This document shows, one piece after another, positions 1-13,169 of a DNA stretch of 64,000 nt. The stretch comes from Perilla frutescens. Lineage: Eukaryota; Streptophyta; Magnoliopsida; Lamiales; Lamiaceae. Made by a program: the position numbers and the translations under genes. How positions within the stretch are numbered: the stretch's first letter is position 1; each line of letters starts with the position of its first letter. The notes under the pieces were generated by a model. It was not told where the DNA came from. It saw only the letters and a program-made list of their open reading frames with translations, and did no database searches. The stretch covers positions 40,428,501 to 40,492,500 of the forward strand of contig BRKX01000004.1 of the NCBI GenBank assembly GCA_026008535.1, in the 5' to 3' direction.

Positions 1-47
1 AAGTCATGAACTCATTTTATGATTTTATTTCACTAGCATTTTAATGA

Positions 48-147
<100 letters not shown>

Positions 148-179
148 AGGCGCGCGTGGATTAAATTAATTCGTTACAT

Positions 180-515
180 TTTTTCAAGTCAAGTAAAGGT
201 GGGGGAATTCAACGTGGATTATTATGCAAAATATTCATTTATCCTTATTGTGCATTTTATGCAGTTTATATGTGGAAATTATATGTTCGGCCTACGGGCT
301 GCAGGAAAAGTTACTCAACCTACGGGTTGCATGTTCGGCCTAAGGGCTGTAGGAAAATGATACTCCATGCTATGTATTTATTGTTCATATTGTGTATAAT
401 CTGGATAAATGCAGTAACCCCACTGAGTTAATAACACTCACCCCAAAGCTATTTATTTTTCAGGCTAAGGAAGCTCGAGCGTTGACGTGGAGACGGAGTG
501 ATGGTTAAGATTAAT
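180..515 (+). mobile_element. LTR-like fragment, possibly Gypsy
   Basis: The segment holds short repeated GGCCTACGGGCTG-like motifs. It then has a block (CACTCACCCC..., a pyrimidine stretch, TTTTTCAGG, then AGGAAGCTCGAGC) laid out like the 3' part of the Tekay LTR at 48280-48370 in this window. No coding frame, TG/CA boundary or target duplication is visible. I read it as a truncated Gypsy LTR; the family assignment is weak. Confidence 0.35.
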
Positions 516-609
516 TAAATATTATTTTAATTTAAATATTATTTCCGCTGTATTAAACTCTTTTATTTAAAATAAATGAGATATTTTTATTTATGAAATT
601 TTAGGACGT

Positions 610-1460
610 CATATTTTACTTAGAAATCGGAAGAATTATTTACTAAGTATTAATTAAGAACACATTTAGCATTACTATGCATTAAGTATAACATAAGAAT
701 AATTATAAGTGTTAGATATTGTAAATTTACTAGATATTTATAAATGTATAACATATTTATTAGTATTATATATCAATCATGTTTTTATAATTAATATAAA
801 TTGTATAAAATATTATAAACTTACTATATATTACAAATTTTAAATCGTTTACTTAGAAATCGTAAGAATTATTTACTAAGTATTAATTAAGAACATATTT
901 GGAATACTATACATTAAGTATAAGTGTTAGATATTGTAAATTTACTAGATATTTATAAATATATAACATATTTACTAAGTATTATATATCAATCATGTTT
1001 TTATAACTAATATAAATTGTATAAAATTTTATAAACTTACTAAATAATTCTGCTTAGAAATCGTAAGAATTATTTACTAAATATTAATTAAGATCACATT
1101 TAATTATCATTACTATGCATTAAGTATAACATAAGATTAATTATAAGTGTTAGATATTGTAAATTCACTAGATATTTATAAATGTATAACATATTTACTA
1201 AGTATTACATATCAATCATGTTTTTATAGCTAATATAAATTGTATAAAATATTATAAACTTACTAAATATTTCAAATTTTAAATCGTTTTACTTAAAAAT
1301 TGTAATAATTATTTACTAAGTATTAATTAAGATCACATTTAATTATCATTACTATGCATTAAGCATAACATAAGATTAATTATAAATGTTAGATATTATA
1401 AATTTACTAGATATTTAAATATGTATATCATATTTACTAAGTATTATATATCAAGTTCAA
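610..1460. repeat. ~235-bp tandem repeat array, about four units
   Basis: Four diverged units start near 617, 852, 1053 and 1291. Each begins with an ACTTAGAAATCGTAAGAATT-like sequence and continues through ATTAATTAAGA, TGCATTAAGTATAA and TATATCAATCATG blocks. Spacings are about 235, 201 and 238 bases, so one unit carries a deletion. The array is extremely AT-rich, non-coding and unassigned to a known satellite. Confidence 0.85.
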
Positions 1461-1499
1461 GTATCTATAATTCACACATACATACATATATTTATATAA

Positions 1500-1755
1500 T
1501 ATCACAAATATACCGGTATATACCGGTACAACGGTATATGCCGAATTAACGGTATATACCTTAAAAATTCGGTATACCGTCGGTATCGGTATACGCCGGT
1601 ATACCTCGATTTTTAAAATTCTATACCGTTACCTTACTGAAAAATCTCGGTACGGTATCATACCTTACCGAAAATACCGGTATACCTTAAAGTTCGGTAT
1701 TCCGGTACGGTAAGTACGGTATGACGATATGATGGTAAGTTTCCCCAGCCCTAAT
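1500..1755. mobile_element. hAT-like transposon terminus with CGGTAT subterminal repeats
   Basis: More than ten copies of CGGTAT/ATACCG occur in both orientations. The block ends with GGTAAGTTTCCCCAGCCCTA, whose reverse complement starts TAGGGCTGGGGAAAC. That form resembles terminal inverted repeats of hAT-superfamily elements in plants. The opposite end and an 8-bp target duplication were not found, so this is a one-ended remnant. Confidence 0.4.
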
Positions 1756-2209
1756 CATATTGTCGAATAATTAGAATGCATAATTTCATATACCTAATTA
1801 TTGTCGAACAATTGGAACAAAATTACAAATCTCGTAAACTAAGAATACATACCGTTTGTTGTTAATGCTTCTTCGCCGGAATTGATCGAAATTCCACCGA
1901 AGAGAACATTGCTTGGTTTTCCCGATTTATCCATTAAATCTTCCACAAAATCGCGTTGATTGCAGATGAATTTATCTTGATTCGTGTGGAAAAGAGCAGC
2001 TGGGGATAAAATTGCGTCTTGCTTGGGCGAAAATCGTGATGGTTGAGATTAGAAGAAATCGCGATATTGAGCAACGGCGCGAGCTGTGGAAGAAAACTTG
2101 ATATTTTTTTAATATATATATGGCCGGGTCGGATTGGATCCAGATCAAGTTGGGTGGAGATCCATCTAACGTAAGAGACCCGTTAAATGGTCTCACACAA
2201 GTGTGCCCC
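1756..2209. mobile_element. Mutator-like (MULE) terminus
   Basis: Positions 2108-2209, reverse-complemented, start GGGGCACACTTGTGTGAGAC and then read through GGGTCTCTTACGTTAGA and GGATC blocks. This is nearly the same as the left end of the MULE at 35242 and is related to its right end near 39350. The adjoining 9 bases (2210-2218) are TTTATATTT. The partner end was not found, so the left limit is arbitrary. Confidence 0.55.
1853..2048 (-). pseudogene. captured exon-like open frame, unknown gene
   Basis: On the minus strand an open frame of about 65 codons runs from an in-frame TAA near 2049 down to 1853. It ends at a canonical 5' splice site (AACG|GTATGT). The predicted peptide is not low complexity and includes the segments DKFICNQRDFVEDL and NVLFGGISINSGEEAL. 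I do not recognise the family. It lies just inside a MULE-type terminus (1756-2209), so gene-fragment capture by a Pack-MULE is the simplest explanation. No ATG is visible in the frame, so the exon is probably partial. It could also be a chance frame in decayed sequence. Confidence 0.35.
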
Positions 2210-2393
2210 TTTATATTTTTATTATATGTGGGGCAACAAAGAGAAATTTAATTTCATGCCTGATTTAGTTTTGCATGTGGGGTCTTCTTTTAGTTTTTTA
2301 GATTGGTAAATACTTCAAATTTTCATTATTGTATTAAATTATCATTGATTCACTCCCTCCACTTCATTTTAATTGATAATTTTAGAATTTTCT

Positions 2394-2504
2394 ATAAAAT
2401 TAAAATGTAAATTACCATGACAAATATAGCACCTCTCTCCACCCATATTAAATCATATTAATATATATTTTCCTAACAGCTGCATATTTCTTAGCTAGAC
2501 ATGG

Positions 2505-2535
<31 letters not shown>

Positions 2536-2680
2536 TTATGGTAAATATCAAATATTTTAAGAATTTTCTATAAAATTAAAATGTAAATTACCATGACAAA
2601 TATAGCACCTCTCTCCACCCATATTAAATCATATTAATATATATTTTCCTAACAGCTGCATATTTCTTAGCTAGACATGG

Positions 2681-2729
<49 letters not shown>

Positions 2730-2750
2730 GGTAAATATCAAATATTTTAA
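2394..2750. repeat. recent 166/190-bp direct tandem duplication
   Basis: Units 2394-2559 and 2560-2750 are essentially identical. They differ mainly in the length of an internal (GA)n tract, about 11 versus 18 repeats. The sequence just upstream (CACTCCCTCCACTTCATTTTAATTG, near 2350) resembles a Stowaway MITE end, but no matching right end was found. Confidence 0.9.
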
Positions 2751-2758
2751 CATCTTAA

Positions 2759-5700
2759 TCTTAATATATATAAAAACAAGAAGTTATTCCATTTTTAGTA
2801 ACTCAATTTTCCCGCCTAAACCCCTTACTATATTTAGTAATCCATTTAGTTTTTAATATAATACATAATAGTTTATACATATCTATATCATATTAAATAC
2901 ATAGAATAAAATAACAACACAATTATATATCCATTTCATTTTAATATAACTGATCATAATCTTAATTAATCTTTATATATATATAAGTAAATAGTTATTT
3001 CTTTAATAGAAATTCAATATTTTTCTTTCTATAATACATATATATTAATATTATATATTAGTTTAATTTATATACCAATGGCCTACTTTACATTTCAATT
3101 TTTTATTCCTATCATTTATATGTACATATATATATATAGTGTATAGTGTCTAAATGATATTTCATGCATATTATGAGAATTTATAAATTAATAAAATAAT
3201 ATGTGAATAATTTATTGTGTTATTTAATTATTATTCATTCAATTTTATAGCCCAATTCCTAAAATCAACACCCTAAAGTCCGGCTACATGAATTACCTTA
3301 ATTATGTCATGTGGATAGCTATTATGTGGTAGTACTAATACAATCATAATAGGATATTGTATATGGAATATATGTAGTATTTTTTTAGGATGAATATCTG
3401 CATCATCATTATATCTATATTTATTCATTCAAAAATTCATGATACAGCTAAACATGATTGGATAATTTGTGGATGGAAAACTTACACTAATTAGCCTTAT
3501 ATCCATAGGTAATTAATACATGATTAAAAATTATTAACATGGGATTCTATGATCTCGGCTAAAAATATTGGAATGTGAATTAATATAAGATTTACCATGT
3601 ACACAAATACTAATATTAATTAATAATCAATTGCATCTTTCCAAATTTACCACCCCATGTTTATCAATAAATAGTTCTATCCTATCAACTCTCTTACAAC
3701 ATCCAACATATTGTATGTAGAACACGAAAAATCTAGAAAAATGTCATGTAGAAGAAGAATGCGATGCTCTTTAGAAGCTTCTATATATGATGTTAGGGTT
3801 TTATTTTTATTTATTTTTTAGTTGACTGTGCTAGGAACTTTAGAACTCGGCCGTAGCACAAAATAACTGAGGCAACGAGTTGAAATTCTTTGTTGTTGCA
3901 TGACTTCAGAATTTTGTCTTTTAATTTGGAGGATGAGTGTGGTAGGTTTGGATGTCCAATCAATTTTCTTTTTGAAAATTTTGAATCCATGTAGTTTTCG
4001 ACATGTTTGCCTAACATCAAGAAATAAGGATATATTTTTTTAAGAAGATCGTATAATTGGTATCGAGGCATAATCAAAATTTGTAAAGAACATATATATT
4101 TTTATTGATCAATTATGGATATATTCATATGCACATTTATGAATATGTTTTTTGAATTTTCAGTGCATCTATATATGTTGTTAGGATTTTGATTTTATTT
4201 ATTTACATTTGATTGTGGTAGGTTTTGATTATTTGGTTGTAAATTGATTATTATAAATTAAATTGAATAAGTAGAGATTAATATTGTTTTATCTTTTTGG
4301 AAAACATAAGGGAATATGATTTTATGTAATATAGAAGAGAGATATATTGATCCAAAAAATTAATTGTTAATATAGATTAAAATTCTAAAATAACAAACAT
4401 TTTGAAACAGATGCAACATATCCTAATGTAAATAATTATGAGACGAATTGGATGACCTTGAGCGTGTGAATTACAAATTTCCACCTAATTATTTAAAGAA
4501 AATAATTATGGCAAATAAAAAAATAAGAGGATTTCAATAAACTTATTTCATTACAAATGAGATAATTATTATTTTCAGTTATAATATAAAATTACGAACT
4601 AACTCAATTTATTTTGAACATAATTCCATAATCCTTATGAGTTTTCAAATGAAAAGAGACACCCCAATTTTCGCCCAAATCAAATCCACTCATATTTGAG
4701 AAATCAATGTTTTGATAAATTTTTATAAATTGTTTAAGTGAATAATTTCAGATCGCAAATTTTCGATGATATGTTTTCAAAAATTATTGTTTTAAACTTC
4801 TAATGAAATTTTCTTTATTTTAGATTCTATAATAGTGGGCTAAATATTATCATATTTTACTCTATTTGATGTTACATAAAATCATTGTTCTTATTGTTTA
4901 ATATATAATCATCGTGGACAAAATTACTATAGTATTTGGTTTTGTTTGTACAGTTGTGAGGATGTTTTTAATTTTTATATAATTCAACTTAATACTAATT
5001 GCTAATTTGTACATTTAATCCTAACCTTGTCTATGTACTGTTTACATACAAACCGTTTATTTTTCTAAGTTTTTACTTATGTATATTTTAATAGAATTAG
5101 ACATATTTGGTTACGTACTAATTTAGATGATCACATTCTTAATTATACATTCCTTTTTTTAAATGGACAAAATGGGATGACATTGGAGGTGATCATTCAC
5201 TTATATGCGAAACTCCGGGCTTATTTTTAGATTTTTGATTGTTCAATAGAGAAATTATGTTAAATCATGTCGAAAATGGATAATTGTTTCAGTTAGTAGA
5301 TTTTTATTAAGACGAGCTTCAAATATGCGAGAACACGTAATTGAATATTCCTATGCTTCATTTTTTATTCAAGAAATTATTTATATAACACATTTCAAAT
5401 TCACTAATGTTGTTTCTTTAATTGTTAGATCGATATGATATGTATATTTTTTAAAATATTATCAATGTTTAATTTCACACTACGTATAGATTAAATAATA
5501 TAATTTAATACATTCATGTCTGTGTGTAAAAAAACATAAAATGATATTTGTCGAAGATGGAATTTTAGGTGTTCTCTACAAATAAAAGAGACATGATAGC
5601 GAAACACTAATCAAATAGTGGAGTTATTCAAGGTGTGACAGCTTTCTATCGATGATGTCCTATATATCTACTTCACGCGATGAGGAGGATGACGAAGATG

Positions 5701-6031
5701 TATATATAATAATTTTGTTAAATGTGCTTTGTCATCTTAATTGCTCTCATTGTGCTTAAAATTGTAAATAATTTGAATTATATTTGTAATGGAATTCAGA
5801 TAAACCAATTATTTTATTTTGTTTTATGAGACACAATTTATGAAACGTGTAAATTTAATTATGGATATTAGTTGTCTGCCAATATAATAGCGAGAAACTT
5901 GAATATTCTTTATACCTTTTGTAATTATTTTTATTAATTATTTAAAAGTAATTTAATTAGTTATTGTATAAAATATTTATTATATATTAAGATATATATC
6001 TCACCGTGCATCGCACGGGATAGAATACTAG
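2759..6031 (+). mobile_element. non-autonomous Helitron
   Basis: The 3' end is canonical: a perfect hairpin (CCGTGC-ATC-GCACGG, 6004-6018), nine bases, then CTAG at 6028-6031 followed by a host T. The proposed 5' end (TCTTAATATATATAAAAACAAG) follows a host A; an alternative start is 2753. A TTTTCCCGCC block near 2810 recurs in the Helitron at 6259-9255. No Rep/helicase coding frame is present and the interior is AT-rich. A minus-strand 88-codon frame at 3811-4077 is not recognisable. The 3' end is firm; the 5' end is inferred. Confidence 0.6.
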
Positions 6032-6258
6032 TATAACTTAAAAACTCTAAGACATCAAAATAGCAGGGACTATTAGTTTGATTTTTTTTTAGCAGAGACT
6101 ATTAGTTAAGTTTTGATATATGAATTCATGCCTTAATTGGAATTAGATCTTCAAATAATTTCCACTGCTTAAACTAAGTCTTTCAATTTCGGTCGATGGT
6201 ATAGTTTAGTGTAGTTTCATCATTACATTTTAAATGACTACACACGCATACATACTTA

Positions 6259-9255
6259 CTAGTATACCACACGTGCGATGCACATGAAATGCTATTAAAA
6301 AATATTTATGTACAATAATAAAAGTGTATTCAGTCAAATATATGAATTAAATCGTTTGAATTATAAATTACTTATGTATTTTTCATCATTTAAGAAATCA
6401 ACCTTGGCGGCTCTAGCCGTGAAACACCCAAGTTGATTGTAAAATCGAGAAGGCAGAGTCATCGCCGCCCAGATGGTCTTGACATCGATTAATCGGCCAA
6501 TTAGGTAGGAATAATTTTTTTTTTTTAAATATTTTTGTTCAAAATATGATTAAATAAAAATTTTGAGCTTTTCCACCCTTTTTATACAACAACCTACATC
6601 CCAATGTTTCAATTTACAACCAATGTGGGATATAGGAAAATTAGAAAAAGTTGCGGAACTAATTTGAGGTTTCGATTTAAGATTACCCACTCTTTTATAG
6701 AACCCACATCCCAATATTCAATCTACAACCGATGAGAGACGTAGGATAAGTGAAAATTTAATATGTAAATAGCAATATGTAATAATCTATTATAAAAAAA
6801 TAAAAATACTTAGGCGAAGACAATCTAGATGAAATTTTATATGATATTATATGTAACTTTATGAACCCATTTGTGGAGAAACAAAATATCATAGTCCCAA
6901 TGATTGATATGTAATTTTAGAACTTCATAGATCTACACACGTGCGCGCACACACGAATGAGGAATGATAGAAAAAAAAATATTTTTTATTGAAAAAATCA
7001 AATACATTATCTTTAAAGATTTTAACTCATTAAAAGATTTTGGATGTGGATGTTGAATTTTTAATATATTTAATTAACTTAAAAATTAAAAATATTTTAA
7101 ATTAATATATTTAAAATATTTTATTATATTTGTTTAATATATTTAATTCAATGTTAATTCAAAAATATTTAATTTCTAAAAATTTAAAATGTATCGTATT
7201 AAATTGATAAAATCAAATATCAAATATTATACTTGATCTCAATTTTCAGAGATCATTATTGGGCCTCCAATTCATAGTTTGTTCATATACAATATAATTT
7301 TTTGTTCTTCAATGTGGGATAAATTTTAGTTTAAAATTAAAATATATAAGTTTTAACTATTTAAAACATCTTTAAAGTTGAAAACTTGAAAATGATAACT
7401 TGAAAATCATAAAATTATCTAACATTAAAATGATAAGATCATTTAATACATTTCAAGTTTTGACCCTTCAAATTTTAAATATATTTAATTTAAAAATTTA
7501 TATGCGGATCATGATTTTTTAAAATATATTTAATTAATGTGTGTTTCTAAATACGCCACTAAATTTTCTTTATGCACCACTATTAAATTTAATTCAAAAA
7601 TAAATAATTATTAATTTACATAAATATCATTTTTAATTTTAAAAATTACTTAAAAATGAAATAAAATAAAAATAAATAACCCCGTTCTTCTCACTCTAGT
7701 GACCCCACCCACCGCATTGCCCCCATTTATGCTAATTTCCATTTCTCTCATCTTCCTCCATTTATTTTCTTTGCAAAAATTACCTATAAAATCAAATGTG
7801 TGTATTGTTGTCGTATATTTTTGGGGCTAAAAAATTAATTTCACTAACTTCTCCAATCATAGGATTTGTCACATAAATATTTGGAGAAATACATATATCT
7901 AATTGAGAGATTGAAATTTGGAACATGGTGTTGACGATAATACTTTAGAATCTGGTGAAATTGAAGGACTTGTCAGAATATTTTATAAATCTAAAAAAAG
8001 AGTTTTGTCAAAGTTGGAACACAGTGTTGATGGCAACTACATCATTCTCTATTTTATTTTGAAAAAAAAAATAATTATTGGGGAAGAAAAGCGAAGGTGG
8101 TGGGTTAGGAAGAAAAGTGATGGTGACGGATGACGGCGGGTCTGTAGTATGGAGGGGAAAGAGTGAGGGTGGAGAATACTCTTTTTTTTTTAATTTCTTT
8201 TGAATTATTTTTTTGTTAATTTATTTTCATAGTGAAAGGATGCAAATGACTTTTATCGTGGTGTGTTAAGATAAAATGTGAAAATATAAAAAAGATGTGT
8301 GATGTAGAAAATAAATGTGGTGTATAAAGACTAAATGACAGTGTATATAGAAACACCCTTAATCAATTAAAGAGTAGAAAATTTAAATCAATATTTAAAA
8401 AAAATCATTTGAACTATTTAATATATATAATTTAATTCAAATCTATAAAATTAAAATATATTTAATATCTAATATTAAAATGATAATATCAAATATCTAA
8501 ATATTAGACTTGAGCTCAACTTAGAGATCAATAAATATGTAAATATCATTGTTGGGACTCATAATTTATAATTTGTTCATGCATAACAATATTTGTAAGT
8601 TTTTTTTTTATGTAAGATGATTTTTGTTTGAAAAACTAAAAGTATAAGCTTTAACTATTTAATATATATATATATATATATATAATTCATGACATAAATA
8701 TATTTAAAATTAATTGCTAACTAATTTAATACATTTAATTCAAAAATTTAAGCAGATTTAATTTAAAATTCTGAATGTGTATCTTGATTAATACATTTAA
8801 TTTGAAAATTTAAATATATTCAATTAAAATTTTGACGTGGATATGGAATTATTTTAATATATGTAATCAACTTAAAATTTTAAAATATTTTTAAATTATT
8901 ATATGAGAACATTCACTCATAATACTTAAAAGAATGATAATTAACATAAAATTATGATCCATCGTAAAGAAAAAAAATAGATGTTTAGAAAATTCACATA
9001 TAAATCAATAAAGGCCACATAATTCTTTTCATTTTATGAACAACATATTTTTTGATAAAAATATAGTATTTTTGCAAAAATTAAAAAAATAATTTATAAT
9101 ATTGAAATTCTAGTATTGAAAGACTATAATATATATATATATATATTAATTAATTAATATTTTATTTTTATTTATAGAAAGTGCATTTAGGCGGGAAAAC
9201 TATTTGTTACTATTTATAGTGACTATCTTACTTTTAGATATAATATAGATATAGA
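6259..9255 (-). mobile_element. non-autonomous Helitron, opposite orientation
   Basis: Read on the minus strand, the 3' end shows a GTGCATCGCAC hairpin, a short spacer and CTAG at 6262-6259, next to host A/T. The minus-strand 5' end is TCTATATCTATATTATATC at 9255, followed within about 60 bases by TTTTCCCGCC as in the 2759-6031 element. It is about 3.0 kb, AT-rich and lacks Rep/helicase. A short open frame near 7918-8133 is unrecognised and probably chance. Confidence 0.55.
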
Positions 9256-10265
9256 TTAGTCAAAATGTATAAAAATCGACAAAAGTAAATAACGATTGGG
9301 AAAAAGCAACATGATTTAAATTTAGGGAGTTTTGTATACAATTTATCCTTTAAGGGGGTGTTTACTTTAAGGTATTGATTATACACATGATTGACTATTT
9401 ATAGATTATGTGAGGGATATGATTAAAACAATCTATCAATCCACTGTTTACTATAAAATAGTATTCTTGTGATTAAAATAGTGATAAAATAATCTACCAT
9501 TTACTATGGTGGATTATATAGGGATAAAGTCATCTTTACTAAATTACCCTTTTATTGTCAAAACTTGGAACTTGTGTGCAAACAAATTATAAAAATTCTG
9601 AAATGTACAACTTATATTTTTTGATTTCTTAGGCTGAGCTTAGATTTTTTTTTAATTCCTTACAAATTTAATTACGTAATTATGTTAGCTCAAAATATTT
9701 TTATAAATTTATCGTACTTCACACATTGTTGCTTAAACACAACATAAATATAGATATAATTCATGAATAGCTGAAAATAGCATGCAAACCTATTTTTAAA
9801 ATTATATCATTCACAATATATATATATACACACACACTTCCAAACTCAATCCAACATCGAATAAACAAGTTCGAATCCAATCAAATCAAATAAAGAAATG
9901 ATCAAACACATCCAAACACAAAATTAAGCACAAAAAAAAAAACCAAATTATAAACCTGGCAAAGGCTTAAGAGCAGCTGAAAAACAACTGATCTGATTTA
10001 AATTTCAGCTGCATTTAGTAGATAGCTTCTGCAAAGAAATGTTTACCACGAACCTTTACAACAGAGAGAATGAAATTCTATTACATGACAATGTAATAAA
10101 GAAAAACACCCCCGTCAAAATATAATATATCATGATCCATCAATACCATCATATTGTAAAAGGCAAAGAAACTTCATAAAATTGAACTAAAACAAGTCAT
10201 CAATCTCTACCAATTGACGGACCATTTATCATCACTCAACAATTGAAGCTGCCAAGCCATTTTGC

Positions 10266-11258
10266 TCATATATCATCACTCAACAATTGACAGACCATCT
10301 CTACCTTAGCTTCGTCTGGGAGACTAAAGAACAAGTCAAGTTCCTTGCTGTTATTAACCAACATCTTTGCAACATGCACTTTTTCAGCCATAGACAAATG
10401 TCCAACGCTCCCAAGTGCATCATAAACACTTTTCCTTTGAGTCTGCAAATCGTAGTCAACGCCCATTTTCTTCGTTAGATCACTCAAGCCAGATTTTGTT
10501 TCTTCACAAAAGGCTCCCATCAACTCCACAAGTTTTTCACCGGCTGAATCAATTGGCCTCTTTTCTCTTGGTTTTTGTTTTCTTCCCAGTGGAACTACTC
10601 GTTAGTTGGCAAACTGATATGCCATCATTTTCTTCATCAGGGACATTGTTCATAATTCTCTCAAATTCAACATCAGTCGCATCCAATTGATCTTTGTCAG
10701 CAGCACTAAAATCTTCAGCATTCTCACCAGTTGCTCTATCTTTACCAAAAATTTCACACCAATGATGATAGTGTGGCCACGTTTTGTATCTCATAGTTTG
10801 TGCAAGAGGATCAATCTGTATTTCCATAAAGTGAAAAATAAAAAAAATGAAACAGTAAAGGAAAACAATATTAAGAATGATTTCAATCAAAATACCTTAA
10901 TATACTCTTTCCAAATGCTTTCTGATTCAACAGTAAACATTTTAGTTTCATCATTGCAACCAAAGCCACTCCGTCCAAGCATGGAATACAAACTACTATA
11001 ACACTTTTTCCAAACATGTATTTTAGAGTTCACGTGAGGTTCTGCACGAAGATCAGTACCAGGAAATGCTTTCGCAAGTTCTTTCTCAAGACAAAGTAAG
11101 TAACCAGTTCTAAAACCATTTTAACATTTCCATCCAGAAACAATTAAATCTTTCAGAGCATTGATTAGTGTCTCTTCCTCTTGAAAGGTCCATATACGAC
11201 GCCTATTATCAGTCTTTAAATTTTTTGTGGAAACCTTACTAGAGTTTGCACCCTCCAT
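10266..11258 (-). pseudogene. PIF/Harbinger ORF1, Myb/SANT-like accessory protein, broken
   Basis: PIF/Harbinger elements encode a second protein with a Myb/SANT-like DNA-binding domain that helps the transposase bind ends and enter the nucleus (family knowledge). Here an ATG at 11258 opens a frame with RRIWTFQEEETLINAL, the start of the domain. An 80-bp intron (10816-10895, GT..AG) follows the first exon. The second exon is acidic, then KKTKTKRK-rich, then a helical C-terminus (VELMGAFCEETKSGL). Two lesions are seen: an in-frame TAA in exon 1 shortly after the SANT start (near 11122), and a frameshift near 10550 separating the lysine-rich segment from the C-terminus. It is most likely non-functional. 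Confidence 0.75.
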
Positions 11259-11505
11259 TTCTCCCTACAAAATAATAGTTAGTATGCACATTTAATTCAC
11301 TAATACATACCACAATTTCTGGAATAAAAAATTACTTCATAATAAATGACAACCATTAAAGTATATTTCCTAACATTGATAATATATGGAGAAAAACTAG
11401 CTAGCTACATCACATAAATCCTCTCCATTCATAATACATAGATGTTGCTAAGTTATCTCTCCAAGAAGTCCATTGTTGACTACTCTCTACAACATCAACA
11501 TAGTC

Positions 11506-12812
11506 TTATTGATGAGAATTACTAAAAATAGGAACTTCATTTTCAATCGGGTCTATTTCCATGACATTCCTAATAAAGTTATGAACTAGACAACAAGCTA
11601 ATATAATACGATTGTGAACTTTGATAGGGTAGAATGAAGCACTTCTAAGGATACCCCATCGGCCTTTTAACAATCCAAATGATCTTTCAATCACATTGCG
11701 AGCTCGAGAATGCTTCATATTGAACAATTCTTCTTTATTTTGAGGGTTAGATGTCCCTTCACCCCAATCATTCAAGTGATATCTCACCCCTCTGTACGGA
11801 GTCAAAGCCTTCGCCATTTGTGTAGCCATTATCACACAAATAATAATTCCCTGCAACACTCTCAGATGTTAACAATATTTAATAGAATAATATTTAATAA
11901 TATGGTTAACATGAATAAAATTATATATTATTACCCCTTGGGACTCGCAAACCATTTTCACGTATAATAGCATCTCGTAAAACTCTTGAATCTGCAGCAC
12001 TTCCTTCCCAACCACTCAACACATAGATAAATTTCATGTCTTGATTGCATACTGCTAGCACATTAATAGTGGTTTGACCTTTTCTATTACGATAGCGAGC
12101 CCTATTCTCTTTACGGGGAGTGACCTGAATATATGTTCCATCTAAAGCCCCCAAACATCCCTATAAATGATTTGAGAATGGAAATATAAATAAATGATAC
12201 ATATGAAAAAATATCTAACAATATCATAATGACACAAACATAACATACCTTAAACCATTTCCACCTATCATTTGAGCAATCTTCACTTACTGGATCAGGT
12301 TGTGCAAGTAGCACCGGGTGAAGTCTTATTACAACATTTAACACCGCATGAAAATTCTTGCTAACCGTTCGTCCAGATCTTTTGTAGTTATGTTTTACTA
12401 TACGATTTTTTGTATGGTGCCCAAGTATTGCTAGAAACATCGCTACTTGTTCATGTATACTAACATTTCGATTAGCCACTAAGCCACCTGAATGTTGAAG
12501 AAGATAACAAAAACGTGCAAATGCATCCCTACTCATCCTCAAGTTATTAATACAAGTGACATCATCCGCATCAATAATTTCTTTTAAATGCTCTACTTGT
12601 TTTGGGATTTTACATTTGAGACTATAATGCTCACGAGTCGATTGATAAAACTCATTGGAAGTTAGACGTCTACAATTGACAAAATATTGTAACACTATAG
12701 CAAACAATGTTGTAGAGTCATTCATCATCTTTCGCACCATCACAAGTATATCACGTTTTCTCAATTCAACATCCATCCTATGGAAATTTGATTTTGTTAG
12801 AACTTGAACCAA
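11506..12812 (-). pseudogene. PIF/Harbinger DDE transposase (HARBI1-type), frameshifted
   Basis: Three exons are inferred: 12812-12249, 12160-11935 and 11850-11506. Introns of 88 and 84 bp have GT..AG borders, and the conserved blocks join in phase. The protein carries the N-terminal helical domain (YKRSGRTVSKNFHAVL), then GALDGTYI with the first catalytic Asp. GWEGSAADSRVL gives the second Asp and NVIERSFGLLKGRWGIL the catalytic Glu. In exon 3 the frame holding NYYLCDNGYTNGEGF shifts relative to LTPYRGVRYHL, near 11805, so the gene cannot make a full-length enzyme as it stands. The start is uncertain; an internal ATG near 12774 is also possible. The partner gene lies downstream on the same strand. 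Confidence 0.85.
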
Positions 12813-13169
12813 TGAAACAAGAAAAATATTAACTTTCTCAACAAAACTAACTTTTCAATAATTTTTTTCCAAAAGCTAGCAGAAGAAGCAGTCAGACACA
12901 CGAGAGAGAGTGAATAATATCTCATTGGGAACTACTTAAGATTAACAAACACAATATATATTAAACTCCTTTTACAGTAAAAATAACAAACACAATAATC
13001 TATTGTTCATCTTCTAAACGATGCTTCGTTTGGTACAAACTAACATAAAGGTGAAAGAAAGTGAATGAAACAACCATCAACCCCAAAAGTAGTCAAAAGA
13101 TTATGCATATATTCAACCTCATCCACATTAACTAGCAAAAGAAACCAAATCTAACTATTAACAAAAAAA

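Noticed and set aside
3811..4077. 88-codon minus-strand frame inside the plus-strand Helitron as a captured gene
   Set aside because: No motif, splice site or composition shift supports coding; likely chance.
7918..8133. 71-codon open frame inside the minus-strand Helitron
   Set aside because: It is AT-rich with no homology seen, no ATG at the frame start, and lies in non-autonomous Helitron filler.
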